A DNA stretch of 29,689 nucleotides from an uncultured Collinsella sp. (lineage in GTDB: Bacteria > Actinomycetota > Coriobacteriia > Coriobacteriales > Coriobacteriaceae), in NCBI GenBank assembly GCA_900757615.1, contig CAAEON010000027.1, positions 1 through 29,689 on the forward strand, in the 5' to 3' direction. Under the pieces are notes generated by a model. It was given only the letters and a program-made list of their open reading frames with translations. It had not been told where the DNA came from and did no database searches. The first letter of the stretch is position 1, and each line of letters begins with the position of its first letter. This document shows, one piece after another, positions 6,535 through 13,832 of this stretch. A program made the translations under genes and the position numbers.

Positions 6535-8835
6535 CTAGCGGCGCTTGCGGGTGGCCGTTGCCTTGCGGACGGAGGTCTTCTTGGTCGGAGCCTTTTCCTC
6601 GGTCGAAGCGGCGGGGGAGACCGGTGCCTTCTTGGCGGGCTCGGCCTCATCGGACTTCGGTGCCGGCTTGGCCTTTACTGCGGGCTTGGGCTCCTCTTTG
6701 ACAGCGGCTGGCTTAGCCTCTGCCTTGGTAGCTGCGGCCTTGGCCGTGGTCTTTTTGGCCGTCGTCGTTGCGCGCTTGCACGTGGTGGTCTTGGCGGTCG
6801 GCTTGGCCTCGACAGCTGCCTCGGCCTTGGGCTCGGCGGCTGCCTCCTCGACCTTGACGGCGGGCTTTGCGGCAGCCTTCGGAGCGGCCTTGGTCGCAGT
6901 AGCCTTGGCGGCCGTCGACTTCGTTGCCGTGATCTTCTTGGCAGCTGTTGCCTTCTTGGCGGTTGTGGTCGCCTTCTTGGCAGCGGTCTTTGCCGGAGCC
7001 TTGGCGGCCGGCTTGGCCTCAGCGACCTCGGCCTTTACCTCGGGAGCAGCCTCGGCCTCGGCGGCCTTCTTGGCAGCGGCGGTCGTGCGTTTGCGCGTGG
7101 TCGTTGCCTTGGCAGCCGTGGTTTTAGTCGCGGCAGCCTTGGTCGTCGTAGCCTTCTTGGCGGTCGTCTTACGGGCCGTGGTCTTCTTAGCTGCGGGCTT
7201 TGCGGCGGGCTTGACCTCGGCCTCTGCCTCAGGAGCAACCTCAGCCTTCACCTCAGGCTTGGCCTTTGCGGGCTCAGCCTCAACCGGCTTCTCCTCGGCC
7301 TTGGGCTCCTCAGCGGCCACCGGCTCAGCAACAGCCTCAGGTTCGTCGACAACAGCCGCCGGCCTCACGATCTCCGGATGTATAAAGAAGTACAGGTCCA
7401 GATACTTATCGGCCGAGCGCGTCCAGCTAAAGTCCTGGCTCATGGCCTGCGTGACCAGCTGGTTCCAGGCCTCGCGGTTATCCCAGAACAGACGCGCCGC
7501 GCGGAACACGGCGTCGCCCATCTCGTCACCGTTAAAGTTGCTAAACGAGAAGCCCGTGCCCTCGCCGGTAAACTCGTTGTACGGCTGCACGGTGTCCTTC
7601 AGGCCACCGGTCTCGCGCACGATGGGCAGCGTGCCGTAACGCATGGCGATGATCTGCGACAGGCCGCAGGGCTCAAACTTCGAAGGCATCAGGAACATGT
7701 CGGCGGCGGCGTACATGCGCTGCGACAGCGCAGGATCGAACTCGATGCGCGCGGCCATGGTGCCGGGGTACTTGTCCTGGAAGTAGCGCAGGCCGTCCTC
7801 GTAGTCGCGGTCGCCGGTGCCCAACACGGCCACCTGCACGCCGCCGGCCAAAATGCGGTCGAGCGCGTACATGACCAGGTCCATGCCCTTCTGGCGCGTC
7901 AGGCGCGTGACCATGACCATGAGCGGACGGTCGTCGCGCACCTCGAGCCCCAGCTCTTCCTGCAGTTTGGCCTTGCACACGGCCTTGCCGGAACGGTCTT
8001 CGACCGTGTAGTTGGCGGCAATGCGCTTGTCGGTCGCCGGGTCAAAGCCCGCCACGTCAATGCCGTTGAGGATGCCCTGCAGCGCGTACGAACGCTCGCG
8101 CAGAACGCTGTCCAGGCCCTCGCCAAATTCGGGCGTCTGGATCTCGTTGGCATAGGTGGGGCTCACCGTGGTGATGGCATCGGCATAGCGCAGCGCGCCC
8201 AGCATGTAGTTGATGCTGCAGGCGTCGCAACGCAGCTGCGAGGCGGCCGCCGGAATATGCGCTACGCCCAGGATGTCCTCCATCACGGTGTCGCTAAACT
8301 GGCCCTGGAACGCCACGTTGTGGATCGAGAACACGGTCTTTACGCGGTCATACAGCGGCAGGCCCTGGTAGAACTCGCGCAAGAACACGGGCGCCAGTGC
8401 CGTCTGCCAGTCGTTGCAGTGCAGGATGTCGCACTCAAAGCCGGCCGGCAGGTGCTGCAGGCTCTCGGTTATGGCCTTAGAGAAGAACGCAAAGCGCTCG
8501 CCGTCATCAAAGAAGCCGTACGGATAGTCGCGCGCAAAGTAGCGCTCGTTGTCGATGAACATATAGGTGACGCCGTCGCTCTCGAGCTTCTCGAGCCCGC
8601 AGTATTCGTTGCGCCAGCCCAGGCTCACGTAGAAATCGGCAAAGTGCTCCATCTGCGCCTTGCACTCATCCTTGATGGTGGCGTACTTAGGCACCATTAC
8701 GATAACTTCGGCGCCGGCGCGCACAAGCGCCGCGGGCAGCGAGCCCGCCACGTCGCCCAGGCCACCGGTCTTTACAAACGGTGCACACTCGGCCGAGGCA
8801 AACACGATCTGCATCTTTTTGCTGGAATCTGCCAT
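6535..8835 (-). CDS. glgA: Glycogen synthase (ADP-glucose, GT5) with long histone-H1-like C-terminal tail
   Basis: Elongates alpha-1,4-glucan from ADP-glucose in the cytoplasm. Residues 8-485 are an ordinary GT5 synthase: KTGGLGD (22-28) binds the ADP-glucose phosphates, and EPCGLSQIIAMRYG (388-401) is the C-terminal nucleotide-sugar site. The family normally ends near residue 480-490, but here about 275 further residues follow (492-766), alternating acidic E/P/A blocks with basic K/A/T blocks such as KKATTTKAAATKTTAAKA, ending RKATATRKRR. I chose ATG 8835 because GGGAG lies 5 bases before it; an in-frame ATG at 8847 precedes that Shine-Dalgarno. Fourth after glgB in the cluster. The tail's role is unknown; GlgB has a similar, shorter one. 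Confidence 0.95.
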   Translation of the reverse strand: MADSSKKMQIVFASAECAPFVKTGGLGDVAGSLPAALVRAGAEVIVMVPKYATIKDECKAQMEHFADFYVSLGWRNEYCGLEKLESDGVTYMFIDNERYFARDYPYGFFDDGERFAFFSKAITESLQHLPAGFECDILHCNDWQTALAPVFLREFYQGLPLYDRVKTVFSIHNVAFQGQFSDTVMEDILGVAHIPAAASQLRCDACSINYMLGALRYADAITTVSPTYANEIQTPEFGEGLDSVLRERSYALQGILNGIDVAGFDPATDKRIAANYTVEDRSGKAVCKAKLQEELGLEVRDDRPLMVMVTRLTRQKGMDLVMYALDRILAGGVQVAVLGTGDRDYEDGLRYFQDKYPGTMAARIEFDPALSQRMYAAADMFLMPSKFEPCGLSQIIAMRYGTLPIVRETGGLKDTVQPYNEFTGEGTGFSFSNFNGDEMGDAVFRAARLFWDNREAWNQLVTQAMSQDFSWTRSADKYLDLYFFIHPEIVRPAAVVDEPEAVAEPVAAEEPKAEEKPVEAEPAKAKPEVKAEVAPEAEAEVKPAAKPAAKKTTARKTTAKKATTTKAAATKTTAAKATTTRKRTTAAAKKAAEAEAAPEVKAEVAEAKPAAKAPAKTAAKKATTTAKKATAAKKITATKSTAAKATATKAAPKAAAKPAVKVEEAAAEPKAEAAVEAKPTAKTTTCKRATTTAKKTTAKAAATKAEAKPAAVKEEPKPAVKAKPAPKSDEAEPAKKAPVSPAASTEEKAPTKKTSVRKATATRKRR
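6538..7362 (-). repeat. Low-complexity coding repeat for the GlgA tail
   Basis: This stretch encodes residues 492-766 of GlgA. It is built from degenerate Lys/Ala/Thr/Pro/Glu codon repeats, with recurring units such as KKATTTKA and AKPAAK. The repetition is at the peptide level and nucleotide copies are imperfect, so the tail may vary in length between strains by slippage or recombination. Confidence 0.8.
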
Positions 8836-8858
8836 ATTGTCTCCCATGTTGCAATTCG

Positions 8859-8894
8859 AGAATAGCCGCCTGGCGCTAACCGGGCGGCTATTCT
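8859..8894 (-). other. Intercistronic hairpin between glgD and glgA
   Basis: AGAATAGCCGCC (8859-8870) pairs perfectly with GGCGGCTATTCT (8883-8894) around a 12-base loop. No U tract follows on the minus strand, so an mRNA processing, stability or attenuation element is more likely than a strong terminator. Confidence 0.65.
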
Positions 8895-8925
8895 ACATGT
8901 TACGAGCGATGTTGCGGTGCCAACG

Positions 8926-10053
8926 TTAACGTACGATGGTGGTGTCGGAAGTTAACGGAGCCTTGCCCAGCACCAGGATGTTCTCGGGCGTGCCGCGAAG
9001 CTCGGTGTTGGTGGGAACCACGTTGTTCTTGTCCAGAATGGCATTCTCAACACGGGCGCCGCTCTTGATGATGCAGCTCTGGTTGATGATCGAGTTGGTC
9101 ACCGATGCGCCTTCCTCAACCACGACGCCGCGCGACAGGATCGAATTGCGCACGGTGCCCTTGATGATGCAGCCGGCCGAGATGATCGAGTTGCAGGCGT
9201 GGCTGCCGGTCGCATAGCGCGAAGGCGGAACGTCGTGGGCCTTGGTCAGGATCGGGCGCTCGGGGTCAAAGAGCTGGTCGGCCACAGTCTGGTCGAGCAG
9301 GTCCATGCTGCGGCGATACAGCGACTTCTCGCTAAACACGCCCACGACCTCGCCCTTGTACTCGTAGCTGCACACGTCGATGTTGCCAAAGTCGCCCTGG
9401 AGAGCCTCGAGCAGGTCCAGATAGTCGGCGGCCTGGTAGTGGTCGATAATCTCGAGCAGCGTCTCGCGGTTGACGATGCAGCAGTCCATAGACGCGTTGT
9501 CGCCGTACACGACGCCGGCGCTCACGCCCGTCAGGCGGCCGTTCTCGTTAATCTCGAGCTTGGTCTCGTCATCGACGTTGCGCGTGGCCTTGCAGTACAC
9601 CACGGTCATCTGGGCACCGGAGTTCTCGTGCGCCTCGATGATGGTGTTGAGGTCCATGTTAAAGATGATGTTGGTACCCATCATCACGACATAGGGCTTG
9701 TCCGAGCGCTGGAACAGCGTCTTGTTGGAGATAATGTCGCGCAGCAGGAATCGCATGCCGCCCTTGGTGGTGCCATACGCGTTGCCGGGCACCATGAACA
9801 GGCCGCCCTTCTTGCGGTCCAGGCCCCAGTCCTTGCCCGAGCCAACGTGGTCGATCAGCGAGCGGTAGTTACCCGGCATGACGACGCCGACGGTCTTAAT
9901 ACCGGCATTCATCATGTTGGACAGCGGAAAGTCGATCAAGCGGTAGCGGCCCAAAAACGGAACGGACGCGATGGGGCGGTCCTTGAGCAGCACGCTGCCG
10001 TAGGTCGAAGAGTAGTTAGCGGTGATATAACCGATGGCCTTGCGATTGATCAT
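8926..10053 (-). CDS. glgD: Glucose-1-phosphate adenylyltransferase, GlgD (regulatory) subunit
   Basis: Noncatalytic or weakly catalytic partner of GlgC in the ADP-glucose pyrophosphorylase of many Gram-positive bacteria. The 375-residue product keeps the nucleotidyltransferase fold (LGRYRLIDFPLSNMMNAGI near residues 29-47, GSGKDWGLDRKKGG) and a C-terminal left-handed beta-helix with hexapeptide-like repeats, but its N-terminus reads YITANYSSTYGS in place of the phosphate-binding GGGxGTRL loop, the hallmark of GlgD. I chose ATG 10053: it has an AAGGGGG Shine-Dalgarno 9 bases upstream and lies 4 bases after the glgC stop. The open frame extends to 10092 inside glgC. Tight spacing implies equal expression with glgC for a heterotetramer. 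Confidence 0.95.
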   Translation of the reverse strand: MINRKAIGYITANYSSTYGSVLLKDRPIASVPFLGRYRLIDFPLSNMMNAGIKTVGVVMPGNYRSLIDHVGSGKDWGLDRKKGGLFMVPGNAYGTTKGGMRFLLRDIISNKTLFQRSDKPYVVMMGTNIIFNMDLNTIIEAHENSGAQMTVVYCKATRNVDDETKLEINENGRLTGVSAGVVYGDNASMDCCIVNRETLLEIIDHYQAADYLDLLEALQGDFGNIDVCSYEYKGEVVGVFSEKSLYRRSMDLLDQTVADQLFDPERPILTKAHDVPPSRYATGSHACNSIISAGCIIKGTVRNSILSRGVVVEEGASVTNSIINQSCIIKSGARVENAILDKNNVVPTNTELRGTPENILVLGKAPLTSDTTIVR

Positions 10054-10057
10054 CGGA

Positions 10058-11206
10058 TCATTCCCCCTTCCCGATAACGACGTCATTTCCAACGACGGCC
10101 GTATCCTTGGTGGTATCGACAGAGCCGAGCTTCACGCCCTCTTCGACCGTGGAGTTCTCGCCCAAAATAGCGCGGCAGATGTGCGCGCCGCTCTTAACGT
10201 GCGCACCCGGCAGCAGCACGGAGTCCTCGACCACGGCGCGCTCCTCGATGATGACATCGGTCGAAAGAATCGAGTGGCGAGCGGTGCCGTAGATCTTGCA
10301 GCCGTTGGAGACCAGGCAGTCGTCCAGGCGGCCGTCCGGGCCAATGTAGTGCGGCGGACGCGTGGTGATGTTGGACATGATGGGAAAGTGCTTGTCAAAC
10401 AGATCGAACTCGGGGTTGTTGCCCAGCAGGTCCATCGAGGTCTCGTGGAAGCTGGCGATGGTGCCGACATCCTTCCAAAAGCCGTGGAACTCGTAGCTGT
10501 AAAGGCGCTTGTTCTCGCCGAGCAGCTTGGGGATGATGTCCTTGCCAAAGTCGTGGCTCGAGCGCTGGTCCAGGGCGTCCTCCTCGAGCGCCTCGATCAG
10601 CACGTCGGCCGAGAAGATGTAGATGCCCATGGACGCGAGGTTCGAATCGGGCTTCTCGGGCTTCTCGGTGAACTTGGTGATGCGGCCGTCCTCGGGGTCG
10701 GTCGTCAGGATGCCAAAGCGGCTGGCCTCTTCCCACGGCACGGGCATAACGCTCACCGTGAGGTCGGCGTTGTTCTCAATGTGCGTCTTGAGCATCTTGC
10801 GGTAGTCCATGCGATACAGGTGATCGCCCGAAAGAATCAGGACGTACTTGGGGTCGTTGGCCTTGATGTAGTCCAGGTTCTGCGTAATAGCGTCGGCCGT
10901 GCCCGCATACCAGGCGCCGCCGGTCTGCGTCTCGTACGGCGGCAGGATCGACACGCCGCCGTCACGGCTGTCCAGATCCCACGCCTCGCCGGATCCCACG
11001 TAGGCATGCAGCAGGTAGGGACGGTACTGCGTCAGAACGCCCACCGTGTCGATGCCCGAGTTGGAGCAGTTGGAGAGCGAAAAGTCGATAATGCGGAACT
11101 TGCCACCAAAGCTAACCGCCGGCTTGGCGATCTTTTGGGTGAGTGCCCCCAATCGGCTGCCCTGTCCTCCTGCGAGGAGCATCGCGATGCATTCTTTCTT
11201 ACTCAT
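10058..11206 (-). CDS. glgC: Glucose-1-phosphate adenylyltransferase, GlgC (catalytic) subunit
   Basis: Makes ADP-glucose and pyrophosphate from ATP and glucose-1-phosphate, the committed step of bacterial glycogen synthesis. The 382-residue protein begins with the nucleotide loop LLAGGQGSRLGALT (about residues 10-23) followed by KIAKPAVSFGGKFRIIDFSLSN, has SGDHLYRMDY with the metal-binding Asp, FTEKPEKP containing the sugar-phosphate Lys, and a C-terminal beta-helix domain. ATG 11206 has an AGAAGGAG Shine-Dalgarno 6 bases upstream. The stop lies 4 bases before glgD. Allosteric control is expected from family knowledge, but effectors cannot be predicted from sequence by eye. Confidence 0.97.
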   Translation of the reverse strand: MSKKECIAMLLAGGQGSRLGALTQKIAKPAVSFGGKFRIIDFSLSNCSNSGIDTVGVLTQYRPYLLHAYVGSGEAWDLDSRDGGVSILPPYETQTGGAWYAGTADAITQNLDYIKANDPKYVLILSGDHLYRMDYRKMLKTHIENNADLTVSVMPVPWEEASRFGILTTDPEDGRITKFTEKPEKPDSNLASMGIYIFSADVLIEALEEDALDQRSSHDFGKDIIPKLLGENKRLYSYEFHGFWKDVGTIASFHETSMDLLGNNPEFDLFDKHFPIMSNITTRPPHYIGPDGRLDDCLVSNGCKIYGTARHSILSTDVIIEERAVVEDSVLLPGAHVKSGAHICRAILGENSTVEEGVKLGSVDTTKDTAVVGNDVVIGKGE

Positions 11207-11245
11207 CGATTTCTCCTTCTGTCATCGATGTTTCTAACCCATTAG

Positions 11246-11276
11246 CGGCGGACGCGGCGCTCGGTCGCGCCCGCCG
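11246..11276 (-). other. Intercistronic hairpin between glgP and glgC
   Basis: CGGCGG (11246-11251) pairs with CCGCCG (11271-11276) and CGCG (11253-11256) with CGCG (11266-11269), separated by one A-C mismatch, around a 9-base loop. It is GC-rich and has no U tract on the minus strand, so it is a possible processing or attenuation site. Confidence 0.55.
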
Positions 11277-11311
11277 AATAATGCCGTGCGGCAAAGGGAG
11301 CTCGCGCGCCT

Positions 11312-13738
11312 TTACGCGTGCCAGATCTCGTCGCGGTACTCGCGAATAGTGCGGTCGCTCGAGAACCAGCCGGAGGAGGCGGTGTTGAGCAGGGCTTTGC
11401 GGTTCCAAGTCTCCTGGTCGCCGTAGCTGCCGGTGAGCTTCTCCCACGCATCCACGTAGCTGCGGAAGTCGGCCATGACCAGGTCGGGGTCGTTGTTGTT
11501 CATGAGCTCGTTGTAGATGCTCTCGAAGTTGCCCGAAAGACCCGCAAAGGTGTTGTCCTTGAGCTCGTCCATCACGCGGCCCAGACGCTCGCGGTCGCCG
11601 TTGAGGGTATCCCACGCAAAGTAGCTGTTCGACGCCCAGAGCTGCTCGACCTCGGGAGCGGTCAGGCCAAAGATGGCCTCGTTCTCGCGGCCGGCCAGGT
11701 CGGCGATCTCGATGTTGGCGCCGTCGAGGGTGCCCAGCGTAATGGCGCCGTTCATCATGAGCTTCATGTTGGACGTGCCCGAGGCCTCCTTGCCGGCCGT
11801 GGAGATCTGCTCCGAGATCTCGGCGGCGGGGTAGATGAGCTGGGCGTTGCTCACGCGGAAGTTGGGGATGAAGCAGACCTTCATGACCTCGTTCACGCGA
11901 GCGTCGTTGTTGATGACGTCGGCCACGGAGTTAATGAGGCGGATGGTCTCCTTGGCAAAGGTGTAGCTCGAGGCAGCCTTGCCGCTAAAGATGAAGGTCG
12001 TCGGCGTCACGTGGAAGTTGGGATCGGCGATGCGACGGTTGTAGATGTCCATCACCTTCATGATGTTCATGAGCTGGCGCTTGTAGGCATGGAAGCGCTT
12101 AACCTGAACATCGAAGACGGTGTTGGGATCGATGACCAGACCGGTCTCGGCCTTAACGTAGGCGGCCAGACGCTCCTTGTTGGCGCGCTTAGAGGCACCC
12201 ACGGCCTTTAGGAACTCGGTGTCGTCCTTAAACTCCTTGAGCTTCTCCAGCTCAAAGGCGTCCTTGAGCCAGCCATCGCCAATGGCCTCGGTCACGAGCT
12301 TGGCGTAGGTGGGGTTGGCCTCGGCAAAGAAGCGACGGTGCGAGATGCCATTGGTCTTGTTGTTGAACTTCTCGGGCGTCAGGGCATAGAAGTCCTTGAG
12401 CACGATGTTCTTGATGATGTCGGAGTGGATCTTGGCTACGCCGTTGACGCTGTGGCTGCAGATCACGGACAGGTTGGCCATGCGAATCTCGCCGTCCCAC
12501 AGGATGGCGGTCTGACGCAGACGCTCCTGCCAGCCCTCCTGGGTGGTGTCGAACGACTCGTGCCAACGACGGCTGATCTCGTCGATGATTTGGTACACGC
12601 GAGGGAGGAGCTTGGAGAACGTGCCGATGGGCCACTTCTCCAGAGCCTCGGGCAGGATGGTGTGGTTGGTGTAGCTCACGACCTGTGTCACGATGTTCCA
12701 GGCGTCGTCCCACTCGAGCTTCTTCTCGTCGATGAGGATACGCATGAGCTCGGGGCCGCACATGGCGGGGTGGGTATCGTTGGTGTGGATGGCCACAAAC
12801 TGCGGCAGCAGTTCCCAGTTCTCGCCGTGCTCCTTCTCAAAGGTGTCGAGCAGGCTGTAGATGCCGGCCGAGACAAACAGGTACTCCTGCTTCAAGCGCA
12901 GCAGACGACCGTGCTCGCCGGCGTCGTTGGGGTAGAGGATGGCGCTGATGGCCTCGGCCTCGGCGCGTTCGGCATCGGCCAGGGCGTAGTCGCCGCGGTT
13001 GAAGGCCTCAAGGTCAAAGTGCTCCTCGACCGGCTCGGCGGCCCAGACGCGCAGCTTGTTGACGGTCTCGCCGGCATAGCCCACAACGGGGATGTCATAA
13101 GGAACGGCCAGGATGTCCTGCGTATCCACCGTGCGGTAGAACGTGCGGCCGTTCTCCTCAAAGCCCTCGACGCGGCCACCAAACTTGATGGTCACGGCCT
13201 TATCCTGACGACGGACTTCCCAGGGATAGCCGTGGGTGAGCCACTCGTCGGTGGCCTCGACCTGGCTGCCGTTGACGATCTCCTGCTTAAACAGGCCGTA
13301 GCGGTAGCGCATGCCGTTACCGTAGCCGGCAATGCCCTCGGCTGCCATGGAATCCAGGAAGCATGCGGCCAGACGGCCCAGGCCACCGTTGCCCAGGGCC
13401 GGATCGGGCTCCTGGTTCTCGATGACGGACAGGTCAAAGCCCATGTCGTCGAGCGCCTCGGCGACCATGTCGCGCACGCCAAAGTTGAGCAGGTAGTTGT
13501 CGAGCAGGCGACCGATCAAAAACTCGATCGAGAAGTAGTACACGCGCTTTTTGCCCTCGGCGGTGGCGCGGGCGTCACTCTTGGTGGCAACGGTGCGCGC
13601 CTTCTCGGCCACGAGCTTGGCCAGGGCGTTAAAGCGGTCCAGGTCGCTGGCGGCCTCGACACTCTTGCCGCTGATGCTCATGACGGCATCGCGATAGAGC
13701 TCGGTAAACTCCTGCTTGTTGTCGAAGATCTTATTCAT
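11312..13738 (-). CDS. glgP: Glycogen/maltodextrin phosphorylase (GT35)
   Basis: Releases glucose-1-phosphate from the nonreducing ends of glycogen or maltodextrin. The 808-residue length is typical. EASGTSNMKLMMNG near residues 651-664 carries the lysine (K659) that forms the Schiff base with pyridoxal phosphate, and GTLDGANIEI follows as in the family. EPDPALGNGGLGRLAACFLDS (positions about 110-130) is the conserved N-terminal active-site segment, and QVKRFHAYKRQ (about 545-555) is the glucan/phosphate region. ATG 13738 is preceded by GGGGGAAAGGAAC. It sits between glgB and glgC, so synthesis and breakdown genes share the cluster; 93 bases separate it from glgB and include a small hairpin. 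Confidence 0.97.
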   Translation of the reverse strand: MNKIFDNKQEFTELYRDAVMSISGKSVEAASDLDRFNALAKLVAEKARTVATKSDARATAEGKKRVYYFSIEFLIGRLLDNYLLNFGVRDMVAEALDDMGFDLSVIENQEPDPALGNGGLGRLAACFLDSMAAEGIAGYGNGMRYRYGLFKQEIVNGSQVEATDEWLTHGYPWEVRRQDKAVTIKFGGRVEGFEENGRTFYRTVDTQDILAVPYDIPVVGYAGETVNKLRVWAAEPVEEHFDLEAFNRGDYALADAERAEAEAISAILYPNDAGEHGRLLRLKQEYLFVSAGIYSLLDTFEKEHGENWELLPQFVAIHTNDTHPAMCGPELMRILIDEKKLEWDDAWNIVTQVVSYTNHTILPEALEKWPIGTFSKLLPRVYQIIDEISRRWHESFDTTQEGWQERLRQTAILWDGEIRMANLSVICSHSVNGVAKIHSDIIKNIVLKDFYALTPEKFNNKTNGISHRRFFAEANPTYAKLVTEAIGDGWLKDAFELEKLKEFKDDTEFLKAVGASKRANKERLAAYVKAETGLVIDPNTVFDVQVKRFHAYKRQLMNIMKVMDIYNRRIADPNFHVTPTTFIFSGKAASSYTFAKETIRLINSVADVINNDARVNEVMKVCFIPNFRVSNAQLIYPAAEISEQISTAGKEASGTSNMKLMMNGAITLGTLDGANIEIADLAGRENEAIFGLTAPEVEQLWASNSYFAWDTLNGDRERLGRVMDELKDNTFAGLSGNFESIYNELMNNNDPDLVMADFRSYVDAWEKLTGSYGDQETWNRKALLNTASSGWFSSDRTIREYRDEIWHA

Positions 13739-13792
13739 ACGTTCCTTTCCCCCGGGGATGTTTCTCCCGGAACGGTTATGACTTGTATCCTA

Positions 13793-13807
13793 CGCCCCGG
13801 CGGGGCG
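13793..13807 (-). other. Intercistronic hairpin between glgB and glgP
   Basis: CGCCCC (13793-13798) pairs with GGGGCG (13802-13807) around a 3-base loop. A 12-base palindrome TTACAGCTGTAA lies at 13813-13824 between it and the glgB stop. No U tract follows on the minus strand. Confidence 0.5.
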
Positions 13808-13832
13808 GGTAATTACAGCTGTAACGGCATTG

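Noticed and set aside
6532..8865. Long plus-strand open frame antisense to glgA (777 codons)
   Set aside because: It is a Gly/Leu/Arg-rich mirror of the GlgA tail and domain codons; the minus strand encodes a clear GT5 enzyme.
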